Shown here one piece after another: positions 37,799 through 46,066 of a DNA stretch of 64,000 nucleotides. The DNA is taken from NCBI RefSeq assembly GCF_900116105.1, contig NZ_FPAC01000001.1:1354862-1418861 (forward strand), given 5' to 3'. The notes under the pieces were generated by a model. That model searched no databases. It saw only the letters and a list, made by a program, of their open reading frames with translations, and was not told the DNA's origin. The first letter of the stretch is position 1. Each line of letters starts with the position of its first letter. The translations under genes and the position numbers were made by a program. The DNA comes from Paenibacillus sp. 453mf (GTDB lineage: Bacteria > Bacillota > Bacilli > Paenibacillales > Paenibacillaceae).

Positions 37799-37854
37799 AG
37801 AAGTTAATGATCCCGCGACAAAAGAAATGTAGAACACAAACTTATTGAATGCCT

Positions 37855-37882
37855 AAAGAACCCGGCGAAAGCCGGGTTCTTT
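37855..37882. terminator. Bidirectional terminator between PilZ and GGDEF genes
   Basis: AAAGAACCCGGC-GAAA-GCCGGGTTCTTT: a perfect 12-bp stem with a GAAA tetraloop. Placed between two convergent genes; it can serve both. Confidence 0.93.
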
Positions 37883-37900
37883 GCATAGCTATAAAGTTAA

Positions 37901-39538
37901 TTAACGGATTTCTTCTTGGTGATAGAAGGTAACCCGATTTTTTCCCGATTGCTTGGATTGATACAGACATTCGTCTGCAAGCCGGATTATACTGCCTACA
38001 TCACTATCATGAGTCGGATAGAAGGATACACCAATACTGCAGCCGATCGTTACATGATTGAGGTCAATAATAAAAGGACTGTTGATTGATTCAATCATAC
38101 GATAAGAAATCGTGTGAGCCGACTCCATCGCTTCATTCTTCCCGGAGCGCAAGATAATTAGAAATTCATCTCCACCTAAGCGGACAACGATATCTTGTTC
38201 TGGTATGGCTTCTCTCAAGCGGTTTGCCACTTTCTGTAATAGAATATCTCCAGTCTGGTGTCCCAAAGTATCGTTTACACGCTTGAATCCGTCCAAATCC
38301 AAATACATAAAAGATAAAGCCTCTTGGTGCATATCCAGATCCTTGATGGTGTTCTCCAGATAGATCTCCAGTGCTGCCCGATTAGGTAAGCCTGTCAGTT
38401 GATCCCGATGAGCTTGATTCTTCATATCCCCTAATGCTGTTTCTGTCCGAACCAGCGTATCCACCAGACTGCGTAGAGATAAGGAGAGAATATGCATATC
38501 TGAGAAACTTTTATATACAGGGATCTTAACATCTTTACCTTGTCTTAGCTGATTAGCCGCATTGGTAATTCCCCGGATCGGCTTCGTAATTCGTTCTGAC
38601 AATAACCAGCCAATCGCAGCAAAGATAAGTGAGGCGGTAATACCTGCTAGAATAAACTGTCTTGTCAGTTCCTTAAGATCGATAAAGGCCGTGGCTTCAG
38701 GCTGTCTGACGAGTACGGACCATCCCAGTCCCTCATAATTCAAATAACCATCACCATATGCATAGCCGGTCAGATAAGTTTTTCCATCCGGCCATTCTTC
38801 GATTTCCCACGAATCTTCACCGTTTTGCACATTTTGAATCAATTGGATGTCTAGTTGACGACCCACCATATCATCTGGGCCTAATAGAATCGTCTTTTCA
38901 TTCTTACTAACAATGAACAGCTCAATATCCTGCGTATGATTCTGCTGAGGCTCTAATATTGTGCGCTCTACCTCTCTAGACCATTCCCAGCTGAGATGGG
39001 CGGCGAGCACTCCCTTGACCTGACCGTTACGGTCCATTACCGGCATACTAATATCGACGAATTGCAGCGGTTCTCCGGTAGGATTGGGCAGGAGCTTGGC
39101 CAGAAGAACGGCATCGTGTACATCTCCTATAAATTTCCCCTTGATTCCTTCCTTAAAGACAGGGCGTTCAGATATATTGGACCCTACCAGAATTCCATCT
39201 GTCGCCGCCATTACATCTCCGTTCACGTTCATATAGCCTATCCATGAGAAGGAAGGGAAGCTCGTTTGCAGCTGTCCCATTAAATTTTGTATCTCAGAAA
39301 TCTCGTTATTCTGAGCGAGTGTATATGTTGCAGCCAGCATTTCTACTTCACCTTGTCTTGACCACATAAAATTATCCAGCTTGTCCGACATCTGATAGGC
39401 TATGTTCGCGAGAGATTGACCAATCTCCCTTTGAAGGCTTCTCTCGGCTCGACTACTAAGTATGAATCCCATAATGAATGTTAGCATAATGACGATTACA
39501 GTAAACGCAAAAACAAGAACAGTACGAAGTTTAAACAT
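37901..39538 (-). CDS. Membrane diguanylate cyclase (Cache-HAMP-GGDEF)
   Basis: A 545-residue c-di-GMP synthase. ATG at 39538 has AGGAGG just upstream; the frame is open further but without signals. TM1 (about 8-28), an extracytoplasmic Cache-type sensor of ~250 residues, TM2 (~300-320), HAMP (RITKPIRGITNAANQL), then GGDEF with the intact active-site loop RLGGDEF (GGDEF = 455-459) and TLGHQTGDILL. The inhibitory I-site RxxD upstream of the loop reads PEQD, so product inhibition is probably absent. No EAL domain. Convergent with a PilZ gene. Confidence 0.92.
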   Translation of the reverse strand: MFKLRTVLVFAFTVIVIMLTFIMGFILSSRAERSLQREIGQSLANIAYQMSDKLDNFMWSRQGEVEMLAATYTLAQNNEISEIQNLMGQLQTSFPSFSWIGYMNVNGDVMAATDGILVGSNISERPVFKEGIKGKFIGDVHDAVLLAKLLPNPTGEPLQFVDISMPVMDRNGQVKGVLAAHLSWEWSREVERTILEPQQNHTQDIELFIVSKNEKTILLGPDDMVGRQLDIQLIQNVQNGEDSWEIEEWPDGKTYLTGYAYGDGYLNYEGLGWSVLVRQPEATAFIDLKELTRQFILAGITASLIFAAIGWLLSERITKPIRGITNAANQLRQGKDVKIPVYKSFSDMHILSLSLRSLVDTLVRTETALGDMKNQAHRDQLTGLPNRAALEIYLENTIKDLDMHQEALSFMYLDLDGFKRVNDTLGHQTGDILLQKVANRLREAIPEQDIVVRLGGDEFLIILRSGKNEAMESAHTISYRMIESINSPFIIDLNHVTIGCSIGVSFYPTHDSDVGSIIRLADECLYQSKQSGKNRVTFYHQEEIR

Positions 39539-39730
39539 GTGGCCTCCTAAGGATGTTGCAAAAATACTCGAATTTTGACGAACAGAGTGAATATAACATG
39601 AACAGGATATATATTCCATACAAAAAATCTTGTATACAAAAAAGTCCAATTGATGGAAAATCGATGATGCCGTATGCTGTTCAATATTAACGCCTATCTT
39701 CACTACATTCATTGATATGGAGGACCACTT

Positions 39731-41002
39731 ATGATGCTTCAGCATTCTGATCCGGTTTGTCTTGCAACAGTCGATGTAAGCTCGGCTGGCCCTAATTGTA
39801 AAATGCTATTCGGGGATCTCAATAACGATGGAAGATTAGAAATGGTAATGATTCAGCCGGATAACCGGCAAGATGTGAGATATATCCCTCATCAGGTGCA
39901 GTGTATTACTGTATTTGATCTGGAGGGTAGAATGCTCTGGCAACGAGGAACTCCAGATGCTCAGGCAGGAACGCAGGGCTCCGATTATCCTGCGCAGGTG
40001 TACGATCTGGATGGAGATGGTCGATTGGAAGTTCTGTGTGTGATGAATGACCAGCTTCATGTCATTGACGGGCTTACTGGAGAGAGCTACCAGGCCTACG
40101 ATCTTCCCTCGCCGGAAGCGCATGACTGTATCATTATCGCGAATTTATCTGGGAATGAACGGCCCACTGATCTATTGCTCAAAGATCGTTATCATCAGAT
40201 ATGGGCATTGAATTCACATTTTGAACTGCTGTGGACGCATCAAGGGAATCCTGGACACTTCCCATGGGTTTACGATATTAATGGCGACGGTAAAGACGAA
40301 GTCATGGCAGGATATGATATGCTGGATTCAGAAGGAAACGTCATATGGAGCTGTCAGGACTTGTCGGATCATGCGGACTGTATATGGGTAGGGGATGTGA
40401 ACGGGGACGGAGAAATAGAGATTGTCATTGGTGGCAGTGTAACAGTCATGATGGATAAGCATGGAACAGAAGTATGGAGATATGCGGATTCCATTGAATC
40501 CCAGCATATAGCGCTTGGACGATTCCGAGACGATCTGCCAGGGCTTCAGATTGCTGGACTGGACCGAATCATTCGCGGGGATGGAAAAGCAGGTGTTAAA
40601 GGCAAGGATGGGATGTTCATGCTGGACGCAAACGGTCAAGAAATTTGGAAAGAACACCGCCAAACCGACGGGTGGTTAACCATTATTGATACAATCAGCG
40701 GCTGGGATGAGAGCGGGATGGATTATATTCTAGCTTATAGACGTGGAGGCGGTATATTTCCTACTCTCTATGACGGTGATATGAACGTCGTTGCAGCATT
40801 TCCGGTAGATGGGTATGTGGGACATGCTAATTTTCTGGGTAATGGCCGTGAACAGATTGCTATTTATGATGGCGACACCATTCACATCTATTCATCTCAT
40901 GCAGATTCTATCGCTGCAACGCCGGGAGCGAAGCCTATAGTTCAAACAAAACGACTATACAGCTCCACGATCTATATGGGGGGAGAAGTCGTCAAATCAT
41001 AG
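39731..41002 (+). CDS. FG-GAP/VCBS-type beta-propeller protein, probably cytoplasmic
   Basis: A 423-residue protein with repeated calcium-loop-like blades: FGDLNNDGRLEMV, VYDLDGDGRLEVL, VYDINGDGKDEVM and VGDVNGDGEIEIV. These resemble the propeller of rhamnogalacturonan lyases and FG-GAP proteins. There is no signal peptide, and the catalytic residues of known lyases cannot be placed, so function is unassigned; a carbohydrate-binding or lyase-like role is only a guess. GGAGG lies seven bases before the ATG. It is divergent from the GGDEF gene and followed by a strong terminator. Confidence 0.7.
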   Translation: MMLQHSDPVCLATVDVSSAGPNCKMLFGDLNNDGRLEMVMIQPDNRQDVRYIPHQVQCITVFDLEGRMLWQRGTPDAQAGTQGSDYPAQVYDLDGDGRLEVLCVMNDQLHVIDGLTGESYQAYDLPSPEAHDCIIIANLSGNERPTDLLLKDRYHQIWALNSHFELLWTHQGNPGHFPWVYDINGDGKDEVMAGYDMLDSEGNVIWSCQDLSDHADCIWVGDVNGDGEIEIVIGGSVTVMMDKHGTEVWRYADSIESQHIALGRFRDDLPGLQIAGLDRIIRGDGKAGVKGKDGMFMLDANGQEIWKEHRQTDGWLTIIDTISGWDESGMDYILAYRRGGGIFPTLYDGDMNVVAAFPVDGYVGHANFLGNGREQIAIYDGDTIHIYSSHADSIAATPGAKPIVQTKRLYSSTIYMGGEVVKS

Positions 41003-41009
41003 TTATACA

Positions 41010-41060
41010 TAAGGGACACCTATTATTGTTGATTATAGCCAGCAATATAGGTGTCCCTTA
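41010..41060. terminator. Bidirectional terminator
   Basis: TAAGGGACACCTAT and ATAGGTGTCCCTTA form a perfect 14-bp stem between two convergent genes. Confidence 0.88.
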
Positions 41061-41062
41061 CG

Positions 41063-41917
41063 TTATTTACCTTTGCGTGTCATGCTGGCAAGCTGATCCC
41101 ACTGTTCATGTGTCACTTCTGATAAACCGTTAAACTGTCCTGCTCCCTGCAGCCATTCGCCACCATCAATCGTTATAACTTCACCGTTAATAAAGGCTGC
41201 ATAGTCCGAAACAAGAAAGGCCGCCAAATGAGCTAGCTCCTCCTTGCTACCGGCTCGTTTAAAGGGGATGCGCTCACGCAATTGCTGCTGGAGCTCCGGT
41301 GTAGGAGAGAGTCTTGAATCTGCACCGTCCGTTGGAAAAGAACCCGGAGCAATAGCAACTTGGCGGATTCCATAAGGCGCCCATTCAACCGCGAGTGAAC
41401 GAGTAAGGGCAAGCACCCCTGCCTTGGCTGCTGCAGAAGGGGTTACGTAACCCGACCCTGTTGAAGCATAAGTAGTAACAATATTCAGCATCGTTCCGGG
41501 GTGACTAAGCTCAATCCATTTTTTGCCGACTTCAAGGGTCATATAAAAAGTACCATGCAGCACGATGCCAAGAATTGAATCTACTGCTCGATGTGATAGT
41601 CGCTCGGTCGGACTTATGAAGTTGCCGGCAGCATTGTTGACTAGAATATCAGCTCTTCCATAATGGGAATAAACCGCTTTCACAAATTCACTCACTTGAA
41701 CAGGATCTCTTACATCACATGATTGTACATAGACTTCTTGACCTTTGGAGCGAAATACCTCAGCAGCTTGATCCAGCGCTGCTTGTCTTCTTCCACATAT
41801 GGCGAGCTTTGCACCTAGCTCTGCAAATTGCTCACTCATTGCCTGGCCGAGGCCGGTAGCACCTCCAGTAACGATAACGACCTTGTCTTTTAACAGCTCT
41901 GGTGAAAAGGGATTCAT
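41063..41917 (-). CDS. fadH: 2,4-dienoyl-CoA reductase-like SDR (FadH family)
   Basis: A 284-residue NADP SDR that in this family reduces 2,4-dienoyl-CoA during oxidation of unsaturated fatty acids. Rossmann motif TGGATGLGQAM, NNAAGNFI and PSAAAKAGVLALTR are the dienoyl-CoA reductase signatures; the classical SDR catalytic Tyr four residues before the Lys is Ser, as is normal in this subfamily. The C-terminus QFNGLSEVTHEQWDQL fits. ATG at 41917 follows AAGGAGTG; 40 upstream codons lack a start signal. No other fatty-acid gene is adjacent. Confidence 0.8.
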   Translation of the reverse strand: MNPFSPELLKDKVVIVTGGATGLGQAMSEQFAELGAKLAICGRRQAALDQAAEVFRSKGQEVYVQSCDVRDPVQVSEFVKAVYSHYGRADILVNNAAGNFISPTERLSHRAVDSILGIVLHGTFYMTLEVGKKWIELSHPGTMLNIVTTYASTGSGYVTPSAAAKAGVLALTRSLAVEWAPYGIRQVAIAPGSFPTDGADSRLSPTPELQQQLRERIPFKRAGSKEELAHLAAFLVSDYAAFINGEVITIDGGEWLQGAGQFNGLSEVTHEQWDQLASMTRKGK

Positions 41918-42054
41918 TTTATCACTCCTTATGGAGATTTTACTTAACCGTAAGAACAGATTATCATGAATACTAACCGAAGTCATATGTAAAAAGACTC
42001 GCGACGGTTGGGTAATTGAAGCAGCATTATCATTCAAATAAGGGAGTGAAGATC

Positions 42055-42333
42055 ATGGAGAGGCTTGCAACACAGGCCTACTATAAAATGTTACGTAAAA
42101 TTGAAGGCATTCATATGGAGACGATTGCGGACGAACGTGAATTGATTCTATATTCTGATAAAATTGTTACGAAATATCGGGAGTTTCCATTGGAGAAAGT
42201 ATTTGATCTTTCCTACAAAAAGGTTGGAGAGATGGATGGACTGTTATATCTGCATACACAGCAAGGAGTATACCCCTATACGGTCAAAGAGAATCCCGAA
42301 GCATTCATTCAAGCGGTCAAAGAAAGGATCTGA
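42055..42333 (+). CDS. Small PH-like domain protein
   Basis: A 92-residue soluble protein that reads as one small beta domain with a final helix (ENPEAFIQAVKERI), typical of bacterial PH-like folds. AGGGAGTG lies nine bases before the ATG. Divergent from the FadH-like gene. Function unknown; bacterial PH domains usually mediate oligomerisation. The family assignment rests on overall pattern only. Confidence 0.6.
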   Translation: MERLATQAYYKMLRKIEGIHMETIADERELILYSDKIVTKYREFPLEKVFDLSYKKVGEMDGLLYLHTQQGVYPYTVKENPEAFIQAVKERI

Positions 42334-42450
42334 AGCGAAAAGGGTCTGGATATCATAATTGACGAATTGGATTGTTACTGATAAAATACATCGTTATGCG
42401 GTTGAGCATCGTGATATGCATAAGAACAAAGAACAACGGAGAGAAGCTTA

Positions 42451-42717
42451 ATGAAGATAAATAAAAAGTACGAAACGATTATTTTTACATTTTTTATGGC
42501 GTTTGGAATGTCATGTCTGATGTCATTTGTCATGATGTCTATCAATTACGGCTTCCACGATTCCTTCTTATTAATATGGATGCGATCTTGGGGGATTGCC
42601 TTCATGCTGGCATTTCCACTCGCTTATTATCTTCCGAAAGGGATTCGCAGAGGGATGAAGAGAATCCAGTTTGTGGAGTATACAGGAGATACACAGCAAA
42701 GTGCAGAACTGAAATAA
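42451..42717 (+). CDS. DUF2798-type small membrane protein
   Basis: An 88-residue protein with two transmembrane helices (about 8-30 and 40-62). The Phe-Met-rich first helix (MAFGMSCLMSFVMM), the short loop NYGFHDSFLLIWMRSW, and AFPLAYYLPKGIRR match the DUF2798 family as I know it. Function of the family is unknown. AACGGAGAG ribosome binding site. Followed by a terminator and then the TerB operon. Confidence 0.75.
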   Translation: MKINKKYETIIFTFFMAFGMSCLMSFVMMSINYGFHDSFLLIWMRSWGIAFMLAFPLAYYLPKGIRRGMKRIQFVEYTGDTQQSAELK

Positions 42718-42731
42718 ACGCTCTTGATGAG

Positions 42732-42766
42732 GAGGAGGATTCGTACCAAGAATCCTTCTTCTTTTT
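42732..42766 (+). terminator. Intrinsic terminator
   Basis: GAGGAGGATTC pairs with GAATCCTTCTTC (two G-U pairs) followed by a TTTTTT run. It separates the small membrane gene from the following operon. Confidence 0.75.
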
Positions 42767-42835
42767 TGTGTAAAGATAGATGCTCATTTCCTTGAAATGA
42801 TATAATGTAATTTGTGATGGAGGGAGGTATGTCCT

Positions 42836-44686
42836 ATGAGTAACAACGATCGAATCCGGTTTGCGGAATTTGATCTGACAGGAAATGAACGGGATGTTCC
42901 CATTGCTCCAAGTGAAGCAAATTCCATAGATTATAACACTAATATGCTGGATGACAGAGAGACTCAGTCCAATAGCCCGCCTGTTCAGGAAGTTCCTTAT
43001 AATGAATCCATCCGTCAGATCTATGCGCCACAGAACGCCATGCCGCAAGTGAACTGGGAGCAGGATTTTCGTTATATATCCAGGGAGCAGCAGTTTGTAC
43101 ATACAGCCAAAGAGCTGGCTGCGCGTACTGCTGAGCAGGTACCGTTTGTTCCATTTCACAGCTACTGGCCGACTTATGATCAGATGAGACCTGAACAATA
43201 TCAATGGTATTTTTACTGGAGATCCGAAGTGCGGAACGGCCTTTATCCAGTTACGGATTTGTCCTATCTGTTTGTTTATATATATGAGCTCATTAACGGG
43301 ATTGGTTGGGTTCACCCTTCCGATGGCTGGGAGCAGCTAAATAAGGTATGGCAGGCATATCGGAAACAGCACCTTAAGCTGGACAACTACATGAGGGAAT
43401 GGCTCTATGATTTTGCAACGCTGCATCAGCTCGAATATGACCCGTCTCCCATGAGTAAGAAACTGCCTCGCAGCATGTCGAATGAACTGAAAGAGCTGGA
43501 ATGGAGACGGAGATTTACCACAGAGCCCATTGAGCTGTCTTGGGACAATCTTTTTGTTATGCTGGATTATGACCCTGAACGAAGCAGATTTTATATAGAG
43601 AGCGGACGATATGAGATGATGAAGTTCACTCCTAAAGTCATTGCTCTCGTTGATCAATATTTGTACAGAGCCTATGGAACCCGGCTGATCCATCGTTATG
43701 AACCTCGTTCACAGCGTGTGAAACGGACGCTCTTCAAGAGTGCACTGTATGATAGTGACATCTATGGTCGAACGATAACCGTTGATTTTGTTTCTATCAG
43801 CGAGCATAAGCCTTTAAGAGCTTATATCACTCAGCTGGTACGGTTTACCGAGAATAAGCTGCGGGAATTAAAAGGCTTCAAGGGCCGGTTAAGAGGGATT
43901 GAGCTTGAAAAAGAGGTGGAAGAGCTCATCTCACGATACCTGGTCAAAGAGATGAGGGCACTCAAAGCTCAAACAGCCCGTGCGGTTCAGCCGGCAATCC
44001 AGATTAATTCGCGAAAGCTTGAGCGCTTAGCACGTGAATCAGATGAGGTAAGAGATATGCTGATCATCGGTGCAGCCAATGAAGAAGAGGAAGCGAATAC
44101 CTCCCGTATAGCACATACTGCACAGTGCAGGGATATCAAAGTGATGGAGCACACCCGCTCTCAAGCGCATTCCCCGAAGCTTGGACAGGAGACAGGAGCA
44201 TACCATCTTATTCAGACGGTGATGGACTTTGATTCTCCCGTACCTCTGCCTGAAGAAGAAACGCTGTTGGTTTCTCCTGAAATAGCTGAATCTGAAATAT
44301 GGCCAGTATCATTGCTAGAATCTGGGCCTGTTCAGGATGAAGCAGATACGAATGCAGATGTGAATGCAGCATCAGCAATTATTATGGGGACGCAAGTGGA
44401 AGTACAGCCTGCCCTGGTATGGAACGTGGAGGGGCTTGATGAAGAATGGCGAGATTTTGCTGCTAGCTTACAGCATGCACATCTCGAAATATTGTTCTTA
44501 CTTAAGGACAGCCATGGTGCTCAAGCGCTGCAGGCTGCTGCTAGCAGAGCAGGCTCCATGCCCGCTGTGCTGATCGAGGAGATTAATGAAGCCGCAATGG
44601 AGCATATCGGTGACTTGATCATTGATGAGGAGACGATTGTCGAAGATTATATGAGCATGATGGACAAGCTATGTTCCGGAGAATGA
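42836..44686 (+). CDS. TerB-N/TerB-C-type protein, first gene of a TerB-ATPase-helicase operon
   Basis: A 616-residue soluble protein. After a charged, poorly conserved N-terminus (1-85), residues ~87-360 look like the TerB-N domain, with the typical aromatic stretch FHSYWPTYDQM, YFYWRSEVRNG and YLFVYIYELING. A linker follows, then a C-terminal helical region (~505-616; WRDFAASLQHAHLEILFLL) like TerB-C. TerB-related domains are acidic helical metal-associated modules, computationally linked to stress and DNA-processing operons. It starts behind GGAGGGAGG. It is 18 nt upstream of the ATPase gene, so all three genes form one transcript. Confidence 0.75.
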   Translation: MSNNDRIRFAEFDLTGNERDVPIAPSEANSIDYNTNMLDDRETQSNSPPVQEVPYNESIRQIYAPQNAMPQVNWEQDFRYISREQQFVHTAKELAARTAEQVPFVPFHSYWPTYDQMRPEQYQWYFYWRSEVRNGLYPVTDLSYLFVYIYELINGIGWVHPSDGWEQLNKVWQAYRKQHLKLDNYMREWLYDFATLHQLEYDPSPMSKKLPRSMSNELKELEWRRRFTTEPIELSWDNLFVMLDYDPERSRFYIESGRYEMMKFTPKVIALVDQYLYRAYGTRLIHRYEPRSQRVKRTLFKSALYDSDIYGRTITVDFVSISEHKPLRAYITQLVRFTENKLRELKGFKGRLRGIELEKEVEELISRYLVKEMRALKAQTARAVQPAIQINSRKLERLARESDEVRDMLIIGAANEEEEANTSRIAHTAQCRDIKVMEHTRSQAHSPKLGQETGAYHLIQTVMDFDSPVPLPEEETLLVSPEIAESEIWPVSLLESGPVQDEADTNADVNAASAIIMGTQVEVQPALVWNVEGLDEEWRDFAASLQHAHLEILFLLKDSHGAQALQAAASRAGSMPAVLIEEINEAAMEHIGDLIIDEETIVEDYMSMMDKLCSGE

Positions 44687-44704
44687 AACGGGGTAATAAC
44701 GAAT

Positions 44705-46066
44705 ATGAAATCAATGAAAATACCAAAACGTCTGACGACGGCGCTTGTAAACTCGTTAACTGCAGGTGTAGTACCCAGAGTCGGACTTGAACATATTGCC
44801 GTTGGACGCAAACCTGAGGTCGAATCGATCTTAAGAGATATGGACAATATTGCCGAAGGCGGCGCTGCCTTCCGTTTAATTACGGGAAGATACGGGAGTG
44901 GGAAGAGCTTCTTGCTTCAAATGATACGCAATTATGCCATGGACCGTGATTTTGTCGTGGCTGACGCGGATCTGTCCCCGGAGCGTCGTCTGGTCGGTAC
45001 GAAAGGGCAGGGACTTGCCACTTACCGGGAACTGATGACTCATCTATCGACCCGGACCCGTCCTGATGGCGGCGCGCTGGAGACCATACTGCAGAAATGG
45101 ATCGCTGCGATCCAGCAGGATGTGATGATAAGCTCCGGACTAATGCCGGATGATCCTGCGATCAGTCAGAAGGTTGAGGTCCGGATCTATGCTGTCGCTG
45201 GTGAAATGCAGAACCTGGTGCACGGATTTGATTTTGCCAAAGTACTGGCTGCCTATTGGACTGGTTACAAGCTGGGGGATGATGATCTTAAGGGCGCTTC
45301 ACTTCGCTGGCTGCGCGGTGAGTATGCGACCAAAACAGAAGCCCGCAAGGAGCTCGGCGTATCTGTCATTATAGATGATGACAATTGGTATGATTATATG
45401 AAGCTGTGGAGCGAGTTTATTTCCAAGATTGGTTATAAGGGTCTGCTGCTATTTATTGATGAGGGTGTGAATCTGTACAAAATTACGAACAGTATATCCC
45501 GGCACAGCAACTACGAGAAGCTGCTCACGATGTTTAACGATACGATGCAGGGAAAAGCGGAGCATTTAGGTATATATATGGGTGGTACGCCTCAGTTTGT
45601 TGAAGATGAGCGAAGAGGGCTGTTCAGCTATGAAGCACTGCGATCTCGTCTAATCGACGGACGATATGGCGGAGGCGTATTGAAGACATACACTTCCCCT
45701 ATTCTTAAGCTAGAGATGCTGTCTAATGAAGAAATACTTATCTTGCTGCAAAAATTGCGTGAAATTCATGCGATGCATTTCCAATATGAAGCCGAGCTGT
45801 CCAATGAGCAGCTAATTGCCTTTATGCAGGCTGCAGTTGGCAGATTGGGAGCGGAACAGCTGCTAACGACACGGGAGGTGGTCCGTGATTTTATGGACCT
45901 GCTTCACACACTGCATCAGCATCCGGAAACGACTTTTGATGAGCTGCTGACGGATCGTGGACAGGAAAGTGGAAATAGTGCTGGATCTGGGTCCAGAACC
46001 CTGCCTTCAAAGGAACAACGTCCTTCTGATGCTCTGGATGACTTCCTCGCGGAGTTTGACCTATGA
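44705..46066 (+). CDS. BrxD-like P-loop ATPase (DUF2791 family)
   Basis: A 453-residue ATPase. Walker A is GRYGSGKS (residues 61-68) and Walker B LLLFIDE (247-253), both intact; the N-terminus RLTTALVNSLTAGVVPRVGLEHIAVGR and YMGGTPQFVEDERRGLFSYEALRSRL are typical of the DUF2791/BrxC-BrxD group as I know it. BrxD occurs with BrxHI in type 2 BREX phage-defence loci, but the window holds no BrxA, BrxB, PglX or PglZ. The last codons overlap the helicase start by four bases. The ribosome binding site is weak, suggesting coupling to the TerB-type gene. Confidence 0.85.
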   Translation: MKSMKIPKRLTTALVNSLTAGVVPRVGLEHIAVGRKPEVESILRDMDNIAEGGAAFRLITGRYGSGKSFLLQMIRNYAMDRDFVVADADLSPERRLVGTKGQGLATYRELMTHLSTRTRPDGGALETILQKWIAAIQQDVMISSGLMPDDPAISQKVEVRIYAVAGEMQNLVHGFDFAKVLAAYWTGYKLGDDDLKGASLRWLRGEYATKTEARKELGVSVIIDDDNWYDYMKLWSEFISKIGYKGLLLFIDEGVNLYKITNSISRHSNYEKLLTMFNDTMQGKAEHLGIYMGGTPQFVEDERRGLFSYEALRSRLIDGRYGGGVLKTYTSPILKLEMLSNEEILILLQKLREIHAMHFQYEAELSNEQLIAFMQAAVGRLGAEQLLTTREVVRDFMDLLHTLHQHPETTFDELLTDRGQESGNSAGSGSRTLPSKEQRPSDALDDFLAEFDL

